DNA from: a virus
DNA: 25,377 nt
IMG/VR virus record: IMGVR_UViG_3300047462_000344
Location: 64,001-89,377 of that record
Strand: one strand, 5' to 3'
The position numbers and the translations under genes were made by a program. The notes under the pieces are model-generated. The model saw only the letters and a program-made list of their open reading frames with translations. It searched no databases and was not told where the DNA came from. Below, one piece after another: positions 1 through 6,874 of this stretch (positions are counted from its first letter, which is position 1; each line of letters begins with the position of its first letter).

Positions 1-884
1 AGCGCCCGTTTCTCGGCCTCTTTTCTGGCGTTCTTCTCAGCAATCTCGGCGTCGATAATTTTATTTCGTGCCACGACCGCATCAACCACAAATTTTACGT
101 CCTCATCACTGAGTTTTCCTGGGTTGCCGCCAACCGCGAAAGCGAACCGTCTCACCAGCGCGTCTATTTTCTCCGGTTTACGCATGTCTCGCGGGAGCCA
201 TGGCTGAGAAAGCAGTTCGCCAACTGAATTTATCGTTACTCCCTTACCGGTCAAAGGCCGCAGCTTGGCACCAGAAGGCAAAGTCCATCCGCCGCTCCGC
301 GCATCCATTTGTGCGGGTTTCCTAATATCCTCATGCGCCGCCACGACTGTCCCATCCTGCTTTGTGTAGCCGGATATATGCGCTTTTAGGAACAATATGG
401 GAAGGGCCTTGATCAGCGTAGGCTTGCCGGCCGTGGCCAAGACCTTCGCCTTGAACGCGGTGAACGGCATCGATGTCATGGACCGGAAGAACCGCTTGTC
501 CGTGTAATTGGCGAGGAACGCCGCCTTGGCAGCGGCGGCCGAGCGGAACCCGAGCATGCATTTCTGCTCGTCGATTTCCTTGAAGTCGGGCACCTTGTTC
601 GTGGTGATGACATACACGTCGGGCGCGGCCTGGTCGGGGCCGAGAAACACATCGACGGGATCCCCATCGACCCCCTCCGTCCCCTCTATCTCTCCATAGG
701 GGCATGACATGGTGATTTCCCACGACACGCCGGCCCGGCTCCGGCCCCGCCGCACCTCACCCTTTTCAGTTTCGATGGCGATGGGTAGGCCGCGCCAGGT
801 CAGCTTGCGTTTCGGGTAGCGCCCCGCCCGCGCCTGTGCAGGCGTGGGTTCCGTTTTGGCGAAGAACAGCACGGGGCGGGTCAT
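1..884 (-). CDS. Phage protein with N-terminal inorganic-pyrophosphatase-like (InPase) domain, partial
   Basis: The reading frame starts at ATG 884 and is still open at the window edge, so the C-terminus is missing. Residues about 30-150 resemble the InPase domain of phage polyvalent and head-associated proteins. The block PYGEIEGTEGVDGDPVDVFL (62-81) contains DGDPVDV, which fits the soluble pyrophosphatase metal-binding signature. It is followed by a YVIT strand and a MLGF segment typical of the phage family. After residue about 170 comes a segment with no recognised domain, ending in a charged, probably coiled-coil stretch. Pyrophosphatases hydrolyse PPi; whether this copy does so is unproven. 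It is the last visible gene of the accessory operon. No strong ribosome site precedes ATG 884, but a stop lies just upstream in the same frame, so no earlier start exists. The InPase fold assignment is fairly sure; the role is unknown. Confidence 0.75.
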   Translation of the reverse strand, partial: MTRPVLFFAKTEPTPAQARAGRYPKRKLTWRGLPIAIETEKGEVRRGRSRAGVSWEITMSCPYGEIEGTEGVDGDPVDVFLGPDQAAPDVYVITTNKVPDFKEIDEQKCMLGFRSAAAAKAAFLANYTDKRFFRSMTSMPFTAFKAKVLATAGKPTLIKALPILFLKAHISGYTKQDGTVVAAHEDIRKPAQMDARSGGWTLPSGAKLRPLTGKGVTINSVGELLSQPWLPRDMRKPEKIDALVRRFAFAVGGNPGKLSDEDVKFVVDAVVARNKIIDAEIAEKNARKEAEKRA

Positions 885-888
885 GGCG

Positions 889-1044
889 TTATGCTGCCAT
901 CACGACAGAGGTGTGGGGCGGCCCTGACACGACAGCGACCGCCCCTTCTCTCTCTGGGTTGTAGGTTTGCCCCGGGGGGAGCGCCGGTGTTCGCGGCTTA
1001 CGACGGCCTGCCCCAACACCGCCTCTGCCGTCCCCGGGACGCAT
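889..1044 (-). CDS. Possible 51-residue hypothetical protein
   Basis: A short frame fills most of the gap between the Mom-like gene (ends 1074) and the InPase gene (starts 884). The protein is rich in Gly, Arg and Pro in its first half and matches nothing I recognise. ATG 1044 avoids overlap with the upstream gene; the frame is open back to another start at 1125, which would overlap that gene by about 50 bases. Third-position GC is only moderately biased and no good ribosome site is visible, so this could be non-coding. Confidence 0.3.
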   Translation of the reverse strand: MRPGDGRGGVGAGRRKPRTPALPPGQTYNPEREGAVAVVSGPPHTSVVMAA

Positions 1045-1073
1045 CAGCACCGTAATCAGGTGTTCGGCAGGTG

Positions 1074-1664
1074 TCAACACGGTTCTATGCGCACAAATTT
1101 GAATTTCGGGAACGATCCGACGCATTCCGCGCCCAGCGCCAGCATTTCGGCATGCGTCCTGGTCCGCCCGCCCGCCTTACGCGCCACCATGCGGCCGTTG
1201 CGCACATAGACGCGCTCCGACTTGGTCAGGCCGACCGGCGTCCAGTTATCGCCCAGATAGATCGCGCCGGTATGGCCCCGCCATTGATCGGCATACGTGA
1301 CAAGTGCCGGCCAGATAATGCGGTTGATGAGCCGACGCGAGCGGGCCAGCAGAAACGTGCACGCGTTGCGCGGCACGCCGGGCGCGATGACGAGGCGGGA
1401 CAGCGCCAGCACGCCCTGCCACCTTGCGGGATAGGTCGCCTCCGCCGCCGACCTGGTTGGCGGTATCCACCACGCCACGCCGAGGCATTGCTCGTCGAAA
1501 ATATCGCCGGCCCGGAACAGGCCATGCAGATAGGTCGCGGTGTTCGACGCGCCGCGCGCGTAATGGTGCGCGACGACCAGCCGCCGCGCCACGTCGATCG
1601 CTACCGGCCGCACCTCATAATCCGCCCGTCGAAGACGCGCCTCCGGATGGCCCGATGCGCTCAT
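1074..1664 (-). CDS. Mom-like GNAT-fold protein, putative DNA base modification
   Basis: The 196-residue protein carries the pattern of the phage Mu Mom family: HHY (33-35), a variable Gly-rich loop, ALSRLV (87-92), an Asn (100), LVTYAD (121-126) and GHTGAIYLGDNW (130-141). Mom proteins have an acetyltransferase (GNAT) fold, and Mu Mom converts adenine to a methylcarbamoyl form that resists restriction. The same chemistry here is inference from fold and motif resemblance. ATG 1664 overlaps the stop of the upstream 26-residue ORF as ATGA, which fixes the start. A longer in-frame extension would run into the PAPS-reductase gene and is implausible. Third in a coupled PAPS-reductase / membrane peptide / Mom-like set. 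Mu controls mom through Com and Dam; no Com-like gene sits next to this one. Confidence 0.72.
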   Translation of the reverse strand: MSASGHPEARLRRADYEVRPVAIDVARRLVVAHHYARGASNTATYLHGLFRAGDIFDEQCLGVAWWIPPTRSAAEATYPARWQGVLALSRLVIAPGVPRNACTFLLARSRRLINRIIWPALVTYADQWRGHTGAIYLGDNWTPVGLTKSERVYVRNGRMVARKAGGRTRTHAEMLALGAECVGSFPKFKFVRIEPC

Positions 1665-1741
1665 GTGAAGCGCCGGCGCCCCCAAATGATCAGCGCGAGG
1701 GCGACGATGCACATCATGAGGACGCGCTGTTCCCAGGTCAT
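1661..1741 (-). CDS. 26-residue single-helix membrane peptide
   Basis: A tiny frame overlaps both neighbours by four bases: its ATG (1741-1739) overlaps the TGA of the PAPS-reductase gene, and its TGA (1663-1661) overlaps the ATG of the Mom-like gene. Two ATGA junctions around one short frame are strong evidence for translation by coupling. The peptide starts MTWEQRVLMMC, continues as a hydrophobic helix (IVALALIIW) and ends with a basic WGRRRFT tail. This fits one membrane span with the basic end inside the cell (positive-inside rule). No family is recognised. It could be a real small membrane protein, or mainly a coupler that carries ribosomes into the Mom-like gene. Confidence 0.6.
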   Translation of the reverse strand: MTWEQRVLMMCIVALALIIWGRRRFT

Positions 1742-2694
1742 TCGCACAACCCATACAAAGACGAGCACCCCGCCGGTTCGGCCTTTTCCGCCCAGGCGTC
1801 CAGCCCGTATTGCCGTCCCCCGCGCGTGGTGCGGGACCATTCCACGACGCGGCGGATATCCGCATACCCGTCCTTCTTGTCCGGATCGTCGCCATCCAGA
1901 GGGTCAGTGTCGCCGGCGAAAAACGTAGCCAGCCCCCGCTTGGAAACTGCCGCGACAATGCTTTCCCATTCCGCGATCTTATCTATGTGCTCTGGAAACC
2001 GCCGAGCGATCTGCCGCATTTCATTTTTGCCGCAGTCGATGCAGGGCATGCAGCCGACCCGCTTCATGCCGAGGCGATAGAGCGGATTCGGCGTCACACC
2101 GTTCTTGCGCAAATACGCAAATACGTCATCGGCCGACCAATGGCGGATCGGATACCATTTCATATTGCGCGGCAGATCATCCCGTCGATACAGCGGCGTG
2201 TCCGCCCGCCGCAGACTTTCGTCGCGCCGCACCCCAATCCATTGCAGCACAGGCCCGTTGCGCAGCGCCGGGCCTACAAGCTGGCGCATCGCGGGCAGGT
2301 ATTTCAGCTCCTCGGTGCAGAACCGGGCCTTGGTGGACGGAAACCGCCCCTTCATCATGCACAGGTCCAGGAACGGGTTGCCCGTGGGGTGCAGCAGGGC
2401 GATGGCGCGATCTACCGTCGCTTGCGGCACGCCTTTCGCCGGCCAGTGCTCGGCCATATATTTCCGCTTCCGCGCCATGTCCGCGGTGAAATCAGCCCGG
2501 AAGGTCTCGATCGGCGCGCCACCGATGCGGGCCTGCATCGTGGCGATGTGCTCCAGCGTCAGTTCATGCTCGTTGCCCGTGTCAAAAAACGCTGCGCGCC
2601 ACGCGCCGAGGCGATTACCCATCCGTGTCGCCATGACGTAGGTAGCTTCGCTATCCTTGCCGCCGGACACATTGACGATGTGCTGCACCGTCAC
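1738..2694 (-). CDS. Phosphoadenosine phosphosulfate (PAPS) reductase-family protein
   Basis: The product belongs to the PP-loop/PAPS-reductase superfamily. With GTG 2694 as start the protein is 318 residues and opens TVQHIVNVSGGKDS, placing the PP-loop SGGKDS at residues 10-15 as in many phage homologues. An ATG at 2730 would add 12 residues and overlap the previous gene. A C-terminal block VGCMPCIDCGKNEM gives a CxxCxxC cluster also seen in phage homologues. Cellular members reduce PAPS or activate sulfate; PP-loop relatives also modify nucleic acids. Phage copies have no settled function. The position beside the Mom-like gene, with two ATGA couplings between them, suggests a shared task such as DNA modification rather than sulfur assimilation. 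The family call is firm; the function is inferred. Confidence 0.85.
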   Translation of the reverse strand: MTVQHIVNVSGGKDSEATYVMATRMGNRLGAWRAAFFDTGNEHELTLEHIATMQARIGGAPIETFRADFTADMARKRKYMAEHWPAKGVPQATVDRAIALLHPTGNPFLDLCMMKGRFPSTKARFCTEELKYLPAMRQLVGPALRNGPVLQWIGVRRDESLRRADTPLYRRDDLPRNMKWYPIRHWSADDVFAYLRKNGVTPNPLYRLGMKRVGCMPCIDCGKNEMRQIARRFPEHIDKIAEWESIVAAVSKRGLATFFAGDTDPLDGDDPDKKDGYADIRRVVEWSRTTRGGRQYGLDAWAEKAEPAGCSSLYGLCE

Positions 2695-2696
2695 GA

Positions 2697-3029
2697 TCAG
2701 CCCCAGGCCTGCAGCGTCGCCTTGTCCCATTTCTGAACCGGCACCAGCACGGCTCGCGGCAACTGACGCCGGTAGCGATAGGCTATGCGGATCGCCGCGT
2801 TGCGCTGCGCCGGCGACAATTCGGCCGCCTCCTTTGCCGCAATCGCTTCCACGATCCTGGCCGCGGAACGGTTCATCCCGAAAGACACCGCCGGCGAGGT
2901 CAGGGCGCGAACCAGGGCGGATATCTCGGAATCTGGCAGGTCGAGCAGCACGGGTGCCTCAGCTTGCGCCTTCGCAACCACATGCGCCGGCATCACCATC
3001 AGCGGGAATAAATGCTGCATTCCGTCCAT
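2697..3029 (-). CDS. Hypothetical protein, 110 aa
   Basis: ATG 3029 is preceded by GAAGGTGA at good spacing, which decides this start even though it lies inside the 3' end of the gene above. The protein begins MDGMQHLFPLMVMPAHVV, then shows an acidic helix (PDSEISALVRAL), an Ala-rich helix and a basic C-terminus (IRIAYRYRRQLPRAV). No domain is recognised. It ends two bases before the GTG of the PAPS-reductase-like gene, so the two are probably co-translated. A helical, possibly nucleic-acid-binding protein would fit, but nothing proves it. Confidence 0.65.
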   Translation of the reverse strand: MDGMQHLFPLMVMPAHVVAKAQAEAPVLLDLPDSEISALVRALTSPAVSFGMNRSAARIVEAIAAKEAAELSPAQRNAAIRIAYRYRRQLPRAVLVPVQKWDKATLQAWG

Positions 3030-3198
3030 CAGACTTCACCTTCCGCAGTGCGTTTCGGCTCGTTACGACCTTATACCCATCACTCGTGAATGCGATCAAG
3101 CAACTATTCATCGCACCACGCACCAGCACGCGATAGGTCTCGCCATATCGCTCGGGCAGCCGCTTCCGCCAGCGCCACAGGTAGAGTTGGTCAGCCAC
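2959..3198 (-). CDS. Small basic hypothetical protein, 79 aa
   Basis: GTG 3198 overlaps the stop of a tiny upstream ORF by eight bases. The N-terminal 50 residues (WRWRKRLPERYGETYRVLVR, then a SCLIAFTSDGYKVVTSR stretch) look like a compact, basic, beta-rich domain of a kind common in phage genomes but without a named function. The last 28 residues are Gly/Ala/Asp rich and overlap the start of the next gene by about 70 bases, so the conserved part is probably only the front. No membrane segment or signal peptide is seen. Confidence 0.6.
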   Translation of the reverse strand: MADQLYLWRWRKRLPERYGETYRVLVRGAMNSCLIAFTSDGYKVVTSRNALRKVKSDGRNAAFIPADGDAGACGCEGAS

Positions 3199-3262
3199 AC
3201 AACAAAGCCAGCATGGCCAGGAACGCGAGCAACGGCGCCAGCGCGCACAGACACGGATTCAA
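3191..3262 (-). CDS. Possible 23-residue hydrophobic peptide
   Basis: A TTG codon at 3262-3260 overlaps the stop of the preceding gene as TTGA, and the frame ends in TGA overlapping the GTG of the next gene by eight bases. The predicted peptide is almost wholly hydrophobic (LCALAPLLAFLAMLALLCG) and would span a membrane once. The arrangement mirrors the 26-residue peptide at 1661-1741. The rare start codon and absence of a separate ribosome site make it less certain. It could also be only a re-initiation bridge. Confidence 0.38.
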   Translation of the reverse strand: MNPCLCALAPLLAFLAMLALLCG

Positions 3263-3654
3263 TGCCGCACCAAACGCACGCGCTGAAAGAGGTGCACGTT
3301 GAAGTTGCCGTCCAACTGCCTGTAGCGTCGGTGCGCCGTCTCGCCACATCCCTTCCCCGCGAACACCTCCGCAGGGTGCGAATCGTCATCATACCAGATC
3401 AGCCAAACCCCTTCCCCATCATCGGGCAGGTTCGGCGCCGCCGGCTTGAACTTGCCGGCCCGCACGAGCTGGACCAAAGCCGCATCCCGCTCCTCCGTGG
3501 TTTCATCAGCGATCCGCCGCAGATGCAGAAACGCCGCGCGCATTTTCTCGTAATCCAGCCGCGCCTTCCTCGCCTGGACGATCCAGAGGAACAGGACAGA
3601 CACCAGCAGGGCCAGCCAACGCCAATCGAAGGGCGGTATATCGATTGTTGCCAT
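3259..3654 (-). CDS. Membrane-anchored coiled-coil protein, 131 aa
   Basis: ATG 3654 overlaps the stop of the cupin gene by one base (TGATG), the likely coupled start; another ATG nine bases earlier (3663) is possible. One membrane helix (WLALLVSVLFLWIV) lies near the N-terminus. It is followed by a charged helix, probably a coiled coil (RKARLDYEKMRAAFLHLRR through ERDAALVQLV), then a C-terminal soluble part with a WLIWYDDD strand. This is a type of N-anchored phage protein with no assigned family that I can name. It may be attached to the inner membrane with its bulk in the cytoplasm or periplasm. Confidence 0.65.
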   Translation of the reverse strand: MATIDIPPFDWRWLALLVSVLFLWIVQARKARLDYEKMRAAFLHLRRIADETTEERDAALVQLVRAGKFKPAAPNLPDDGEGVWLIWYDDDSHPAEVFAGKGCGETAHRRYRQLDGNFNVHLFQRVRLVRH

Positions 3655-4169
3655 CAGTCGCACCCCCTGCCCACTTCGTTATGCTTCCCGCTTTTCCGCG
3701 AAAAGATTTTCCAGTGCACCCAACCCCGCGGGCAATGAAAACCCCATTCCCGCAGTTTTGGTCCCGTGATGAACAGGGTCCAGGCCTGCGTCTTGGCGCC
3801 CATCGGGCCGTCGAACAGCTCGATCCGGTGCGCATGGCGCGCGCCGCGCAGGATCACGGCCGGCGCGTGCAGCGTCCGGCGCCGGAATCCGCCGGCAGGG
3901 CCGCGGCCAGGCTCGACGAACGTCCACTCGAACATGCCGCCAGCGAACAGGAAGCTGATGCTGGGCCAGGGATGGTCATGCAGCGCCCGGTCGTCGTCGC
4001 TATTCATCCACTGGTGCAGATACACATTGCAGAACCGGTTTTTCGGCACGATGAACCAGCGGTTCCACTTCACCAGGGCAGGCGACCCGATGATTTCGTC
4101 CGGCTCCCGCGTATGCGCCGTCTCGGTGAGGTGCGCTACGACGCGTTTGGGTAGGGTGATGGTCAGCAT
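3654..4169 (-). CDS. Phage cupin-like protein, 171 aa
   Basis: The protein shows the pattern of small phage cupin-fold proteins: a YLHQWMNSDDDRALHDHPW block with clustered His/Asp, a FLFAGGMFEW strand, a second HAHRIEL strand, then WTLFITGPKLREWGFHC and a GWVHW motif. The HDH and HRI histidines are candidate metal ligands. Cupins bind metals or small molecules; no substrate can be named. ATG 4169 overlaps the DUF5131 stop by seven bases, and the longer upstream frame lies inside that gene and is not used. It is second in the operon from the promoter at about 5000. Pairing with DUF5131 hints at a joint metal-dependent step, which is inference. Confidence 0.75.
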   Translation of the reverse strand: MLTITLPKRVVAHLTETAHTREPDEIIGSPALVKWNRWFIVPKNRFCNVYLHQWMNSDDDRALHDHPWPSISFLFAGGMFEWTFVEPGRGPAGGFRRRTLHAPAVILRGARHAHRIELFDGPMGAKTQAWTLFITGPKLREWGFHCPRGWVHWKIFSRKSGKHNEVGRGCD

Positions 4170-4960
4170 GCAGGGAACTCCCGTATCATCAGATCGTCCG
4201 GGATGGCGTGGAGCTGCGCCTGCGTCCGGCCCGACATTTGTTTCATGAAGAATGCGGTGCCGGCGGCGGCACAGTGATCGCGCAGCGCGCGGGCCCAGTC
4301 CGGGTCCATCCATTGCGGTGTCCGCCCCGACCCCCCGCCGCATATCACCAAGGCAATGCCGTCGAGACATGGCTTGATCGGCTCCAGCAACGGCTCGGCG
4401 GAGAGAAAATGCACGGCCGCCGGCACAGCGACGAGAGGCCCCTGCCGCCGCTCACATTCGCGCTGGTCCTCCGCCGTGGCGCCAAGCCAGACATTCTCGG
4501 GATATTCACCATCCAGCCAGGCCACAATCCACTCGGACAGATCGCGCATACCCATGGCGCGCGCGTCGCGCATCAGGTCATGCAGCATCTGTTCGGTATT
4601 TTGCGGCCGTTTCGTCAGCAACTGCCATATCAGCAGCGGCGTGGTGCGGATGAGGTCGAGGAAATCGAGGCGCCACATCACTTCGATGCTGCGATGGTTG
4701 TCCCACGGATCGCACATCGAGGGAAACACCATGACGCATTCCTCGGCGCGCAGCGCGGCCCGGTTCCAGGCGAACGGCTTTTGCCAGTAATCGACCGAGG
4801 TGCGCGCACGCTTGCCGTGCGGCCCCCACCGATCGCCTTTCCCGAACCGCTTATCGAGTGCTTCCGCGTAACAGAAGCGACACGCTTCGGAAACGGACTG
4901 GCAGCCCGTCCAGGGTGACCACGTCTTATCCGTCCACTGAATGCCGGTTTTCTCAGCCAT
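4163..4960 (-). CDS. DUF5131 (phage Gp37/Gp68) family protein
   Basis: The 265-residue protein begins with the family hallmark TGIQWTDKTWSPWTGC (5-20), followed by SEACRFCYAE, giving Cys at 20, 27 and 30 in a pattern similar to a radical-SAM iron-sulfur site. Later family blocks are PLLIWQLLTKRP, the WLGATAEDQ segment, FLSAEPLLEPI, LVICGGGSGRTP and FFMKQM. Family members are common in phages and mobile elements and lack a proven activity; radical-SAM-like chemistry on DNA or nucleotides is often suspected. ATG 4960 follows an AGGTAGG ribosome site. It is the first gene after the palindromic promoter and leads the accessory operon. Confidence 0.88.
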   Translation of the reverse strand: MAEKTGIQWTDKTWSPWTGCQSVSEACRFCYAEALDKRFGKGDRWGPHGKRARTSVDYWQKPFAWNRAALRAEECVMVFPSMCDPWDNHRSIEVMWRLDFLDLIRTTPLLIWQLLTKRPQNTEQMLHDLMRDARAMGMRDLSEWIVAWLDGEYPENVWLGATAEDQRECERRQGPLVAVPAAVHFLSAEPLLEPIKPCLDGIALVICGGGSGRTPQWMDPDWARALRDHCAAAGTAFFMKQMSGRTQAQLHAIPDDLMIREFPAC

Positions 4961-4987
4961 TGGCCTACCTGCTTGCGTAACAGGAAC

Positions 4988-5017
4988 GACATAGGTGCGT
5001 CACCGCACCAGTGTCAA
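4988..5017 (-). promoter_or_regulatory. Promoter with palindromic operator for the accessory operon
   Basis: On the minus strand a perfect TTGACA -35 hexamer (5017-5012) is followed after 18 bases by TATGTC as a weak -10. The spacer holds a perfect inverted repeat GGTGCG-GTGA-CGCACC (4994-5009). A repressor bound there would cover the promoter core. Transcription would start close to ATG 4960. The same palindrome recurs at 11036-11051. A separate 7-bp inverted repeat (CGCGGTA 5029-5035 with TACCGCG 5066-5072) lies between this promoter and the end of the head gene. Confidence 0.6.
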
Positions 5018-5072
5018 CGGGTCATTCTCGCGGTAGTGGCGGAAAAGCAACGGACGGGAGGAATTTACCGCG

Positions 5073-6776
5073 TCAGTCCCATTCATCATCCTCTTCCGGC
5101 GGGGGCGGTTTGGGAATCACCTTCGCCAGTTCCGCCTCCGTAAAGTCCCATAGGGCCTGGCTGACCTGGGGTGGTTTCGCCATCACACCAACCCACGATC
5201 CGCGGCAGTTGTGCACCACGAAGCCGCCGGCCACGTAGCTTTCGTCTTCGGCCACAGCGAAATTATAGAGCTTGGCGTTCGTCACCTTGCGGCGCGTTAG
5301 TGCCACCACGTCGAGATGGCCAAACACGTACGCGCCGTCGTGGTTCATGGCCACGGAGCAGTATCGAACGTCCTGAAATTTGAGATTGATGAACGGCCGC
5401 TCGCACGTCGGGCAGACCTTGGCCAGCGCGGCGATCTTGTCGCCCACGACAAGCTGGCCAGACGGAACCCACCCACGCGCGGTCATGACGGGGTGTTCGC
5501 CCGTCGTGGCCGGAAGCGTCGCTTTGTTTCGACCGTTGAATGTAGCCCGGGCGCCATGCACGACGCCGGTATGGCTCACGCCTTTCAACACCCATGTGAC
5601 GGGCCGAAAATGCCCACGGTGCGTAAGCACCGAATCGCCGACAGCAATCTCCGAAATGGGTTTCCATCCACCCGAGGTGTAGATCGGGATATGCGCATCG
5701 ACGAAGCAATGGGGGTGCTGCACCCCGGCGGCGGGCCACCACAACTCGGCGGGATCCCGGGGGACAAGCCCGGCCGCGGTCCGCTTCATCGGGGCGGCGA
5801 ACCGGCCCACATTGGTTTTCCCCTCCCACACCTCGGTATCGCCGTCGGGGAAGGGTTTGGTCGGGCTGACCACGGTGAAAATCTTGCCGTTGATTCGGGC
5901 GCAGAACGGGCACGCGCCCCGGTACGCCTCCATGCGCTTTACCTGCTGGCCAGGATTGATGGTGGAGATGAACCCTTGGTTCATCGCCTCCCCACATTCC
6001 GTCACGGCGATGCGCCGGCAGTCCCGGTTGAACTGGCCGAAATTATCGAACAGCCTGGTTTTCAGCCGTTCCGGGCTGCCTTCGCGCTGGCCCAGCACCA
6101 TGGCCTGGACATGCTCCAGCACGATGCCCCGCATCCGGCCCTTCATCCCCTCCGTGGCCTGCGTCACGGCCGATGCGGCGCGGGCCCGGGCGATGCGCAC
6201 CGTGGCGATTTCAACCGGCGTCAGAACGCGCGGCGGCACGGCCGCGAAGGTCGTCGGCACGAATTCGGCCAGGGCATTCATCTGGTCCGGCCGCAGCGGC
6301 GTCGCCACGGACGCGGCCTGGATTTTGCCGAGCAGGGCAGCCCGCACCACCATGTATTCGGCTTCCGTCTGGATCACGCCGTCGGGCAGATACCGCTGCA
6401 CGATATATTCGGCGGCGAGGAGCCAGTCATCGAGGCTCCAGGCCTCATGCGGCTTGGCGCGGAGATATTTCACCACCTCCTCAAACCGCATCACATCCCA
6501 GCGATGCCAGGGTTCGGTATCCTCCGCCTTGCGCAGCTCGCCGATCGGTTCGCCGAGGAGGAGCCGGGCGAACGCGTCCTGTAGCTTTTGAATGATGGCC
6601 TGGAGCCGCCTCGTAACGGCCTCAACGTGGCCGGCTATCCACGGGTTTTCATGGCGCGACCAAATCGTATCGTCATGGGCACCAGGCTCGGCCAGCGCCT
6701 TGACCATGTCCTCCAGGCACCCCTCGCAGTGCTCCTCAGGCACGCCAGACAGATCGATCAGGGCCGGCCGGATCAT
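5073..6776 (-). CDS. MuF/SPP1 gp7-type head morphogenesis protein containing an intein
   Basis: This 567-residue precursor has a MuF (SPP1 gp7) minor head protein as extein. The family segment runs from about residue 240: RIAVTECGEAMNQGF, then EAYRGACPFCARINGKIFTV, then LWWPAAGVQHPH, continuing after the intein as CRGSWVGV. Joining the exteins restores the conserved HPxCRGxW motif. The intein is residues 357-523 and is described separately. The spliced protein would be about 400 residues. MuF proteins sit at the portal and assist head assembly or DNA delivery. ATG 6776 overlaps the previous stop (ATGA). Portal and zeta-domain genes lie directly upstream, the usual late order. The C-terminus is acidic and proline rich (PPPPEEDDEWD). 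Confidence 0.88.
   Translation of the reverse strand: MIRPALIDLSGVPEEHCEGCLEDMVKALAEPGAHDDTIWSRHENPWIAGHVEAVTRRLQAIIQKLQDAFARLLLGEPIGELRKAEDTEPWHRWDVMRFEEVVKYLRAKPHEAWSLDDWLLAAEYIVQRYLPDGVIQTEAEYMVVRAALLGKIQAASVATPLRPDQMNALAEFVPTTFAAVPPRVLTPVEIATVRIARARAASAVTQATEGMKGRMRGIVLEHVQAMVLGQREGSPERLKTRLFDNFGQFNRDCRRIAVTECGEAMNQGFISTINPGQQVKRMEAYRGACPFCARINGKIFTVVSPTKPFPDGDTEVWEGKTNVGRFAAPMKRTAAGLVPRDPAELWWPAAGVQHPHCFVDAHIPIYTSGGWKPISEIAVGDSVLTHRGHFRPVTWVLKGVSHTGVVHGARATFNGRNKATLPATTGEHPVMTARGWVPSGQLVVGDKIAALAKVCPTCERPFINLKFQDVRYCSVAMNHDGAYVFGHLDVVALTRRKVTNAKLYNFAVAEDESYVAGGFVVHNCRGSWVGVMAKPPQVSQALWDFTEAELAKVIPKPPPPEEDDEWD
5208..5708 (-). other. Mini-intein (167 aa, Hint fold) inside the MuF protein
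   Basis: The insert starts with Cys (codon at 5708) in CFVDAHIPIYTSGGWKPISE, followed by a GDSVLTHRGHFRPVTWV block typical of Hint N-terminal motifs. It has TGEHPVMT, which fits the conserved block-B His, then a KLYNFAVAEDESYVAGGFVV block, and ends in HN before Cys+1 of the C-extein. There is no LAGLIDADG endonuclease. Between the two Hint halves lies VCPTCERPFINLKFQDVRYC, a CxxC pair plus a further Cys resembling a zinc knuckle. The insertion splits the conserved HPxC motif of the head protein, so splicing should be needed for a functional product. Confidence 0.85.
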
Positions 6777-6874
6777 TTCCGAGTGTCGATCGCCTTGGCG
6801 AACAGGATCAGCGGTTCACCGCTGATGGTGTCTGGCGCTTGCGCGCCCGTGAAAACGATGCGCGCCGCAGCCAT
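6773..6874 (-). CDS. Possible separately started 33-residue ORF at the 3' end of the zeta frame
   Basis: Within the 3' end of the long zeta-domain frame, ATG 6874 is preceded by GAAGGGA at ideal spacing, much better than expected by chance. The frame encodes MAAARIVFTGAQAPDTISGE and ends ILFAKAIDTRK, with a stop that overlaps the MuF start as ATGA. The composition looks like real protein. It may be a separate small gene coupled to MuF, or simply the tail of the larger protein. Confidence 0.4.
   Translation of the reverse strand: MAAARIVFTGAQAPDTISGEPLILFAKAIDTRK

Noticed and set aside
1738-2694. PAPS-reductase-like gene as DndC of a phosphorothioation system or as sulfur assimilation
   Set aside because: No other dnd genes or sulfur genes are in the window, and the short N-terminus and Cys cluster fit the phage family instead.
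5617-5632. Palindrome CGGTGC-GTAA-GCACCG
   Set aside because: It lies in intein coding sequence and its half-site spacing differs from the two intergenic sites.
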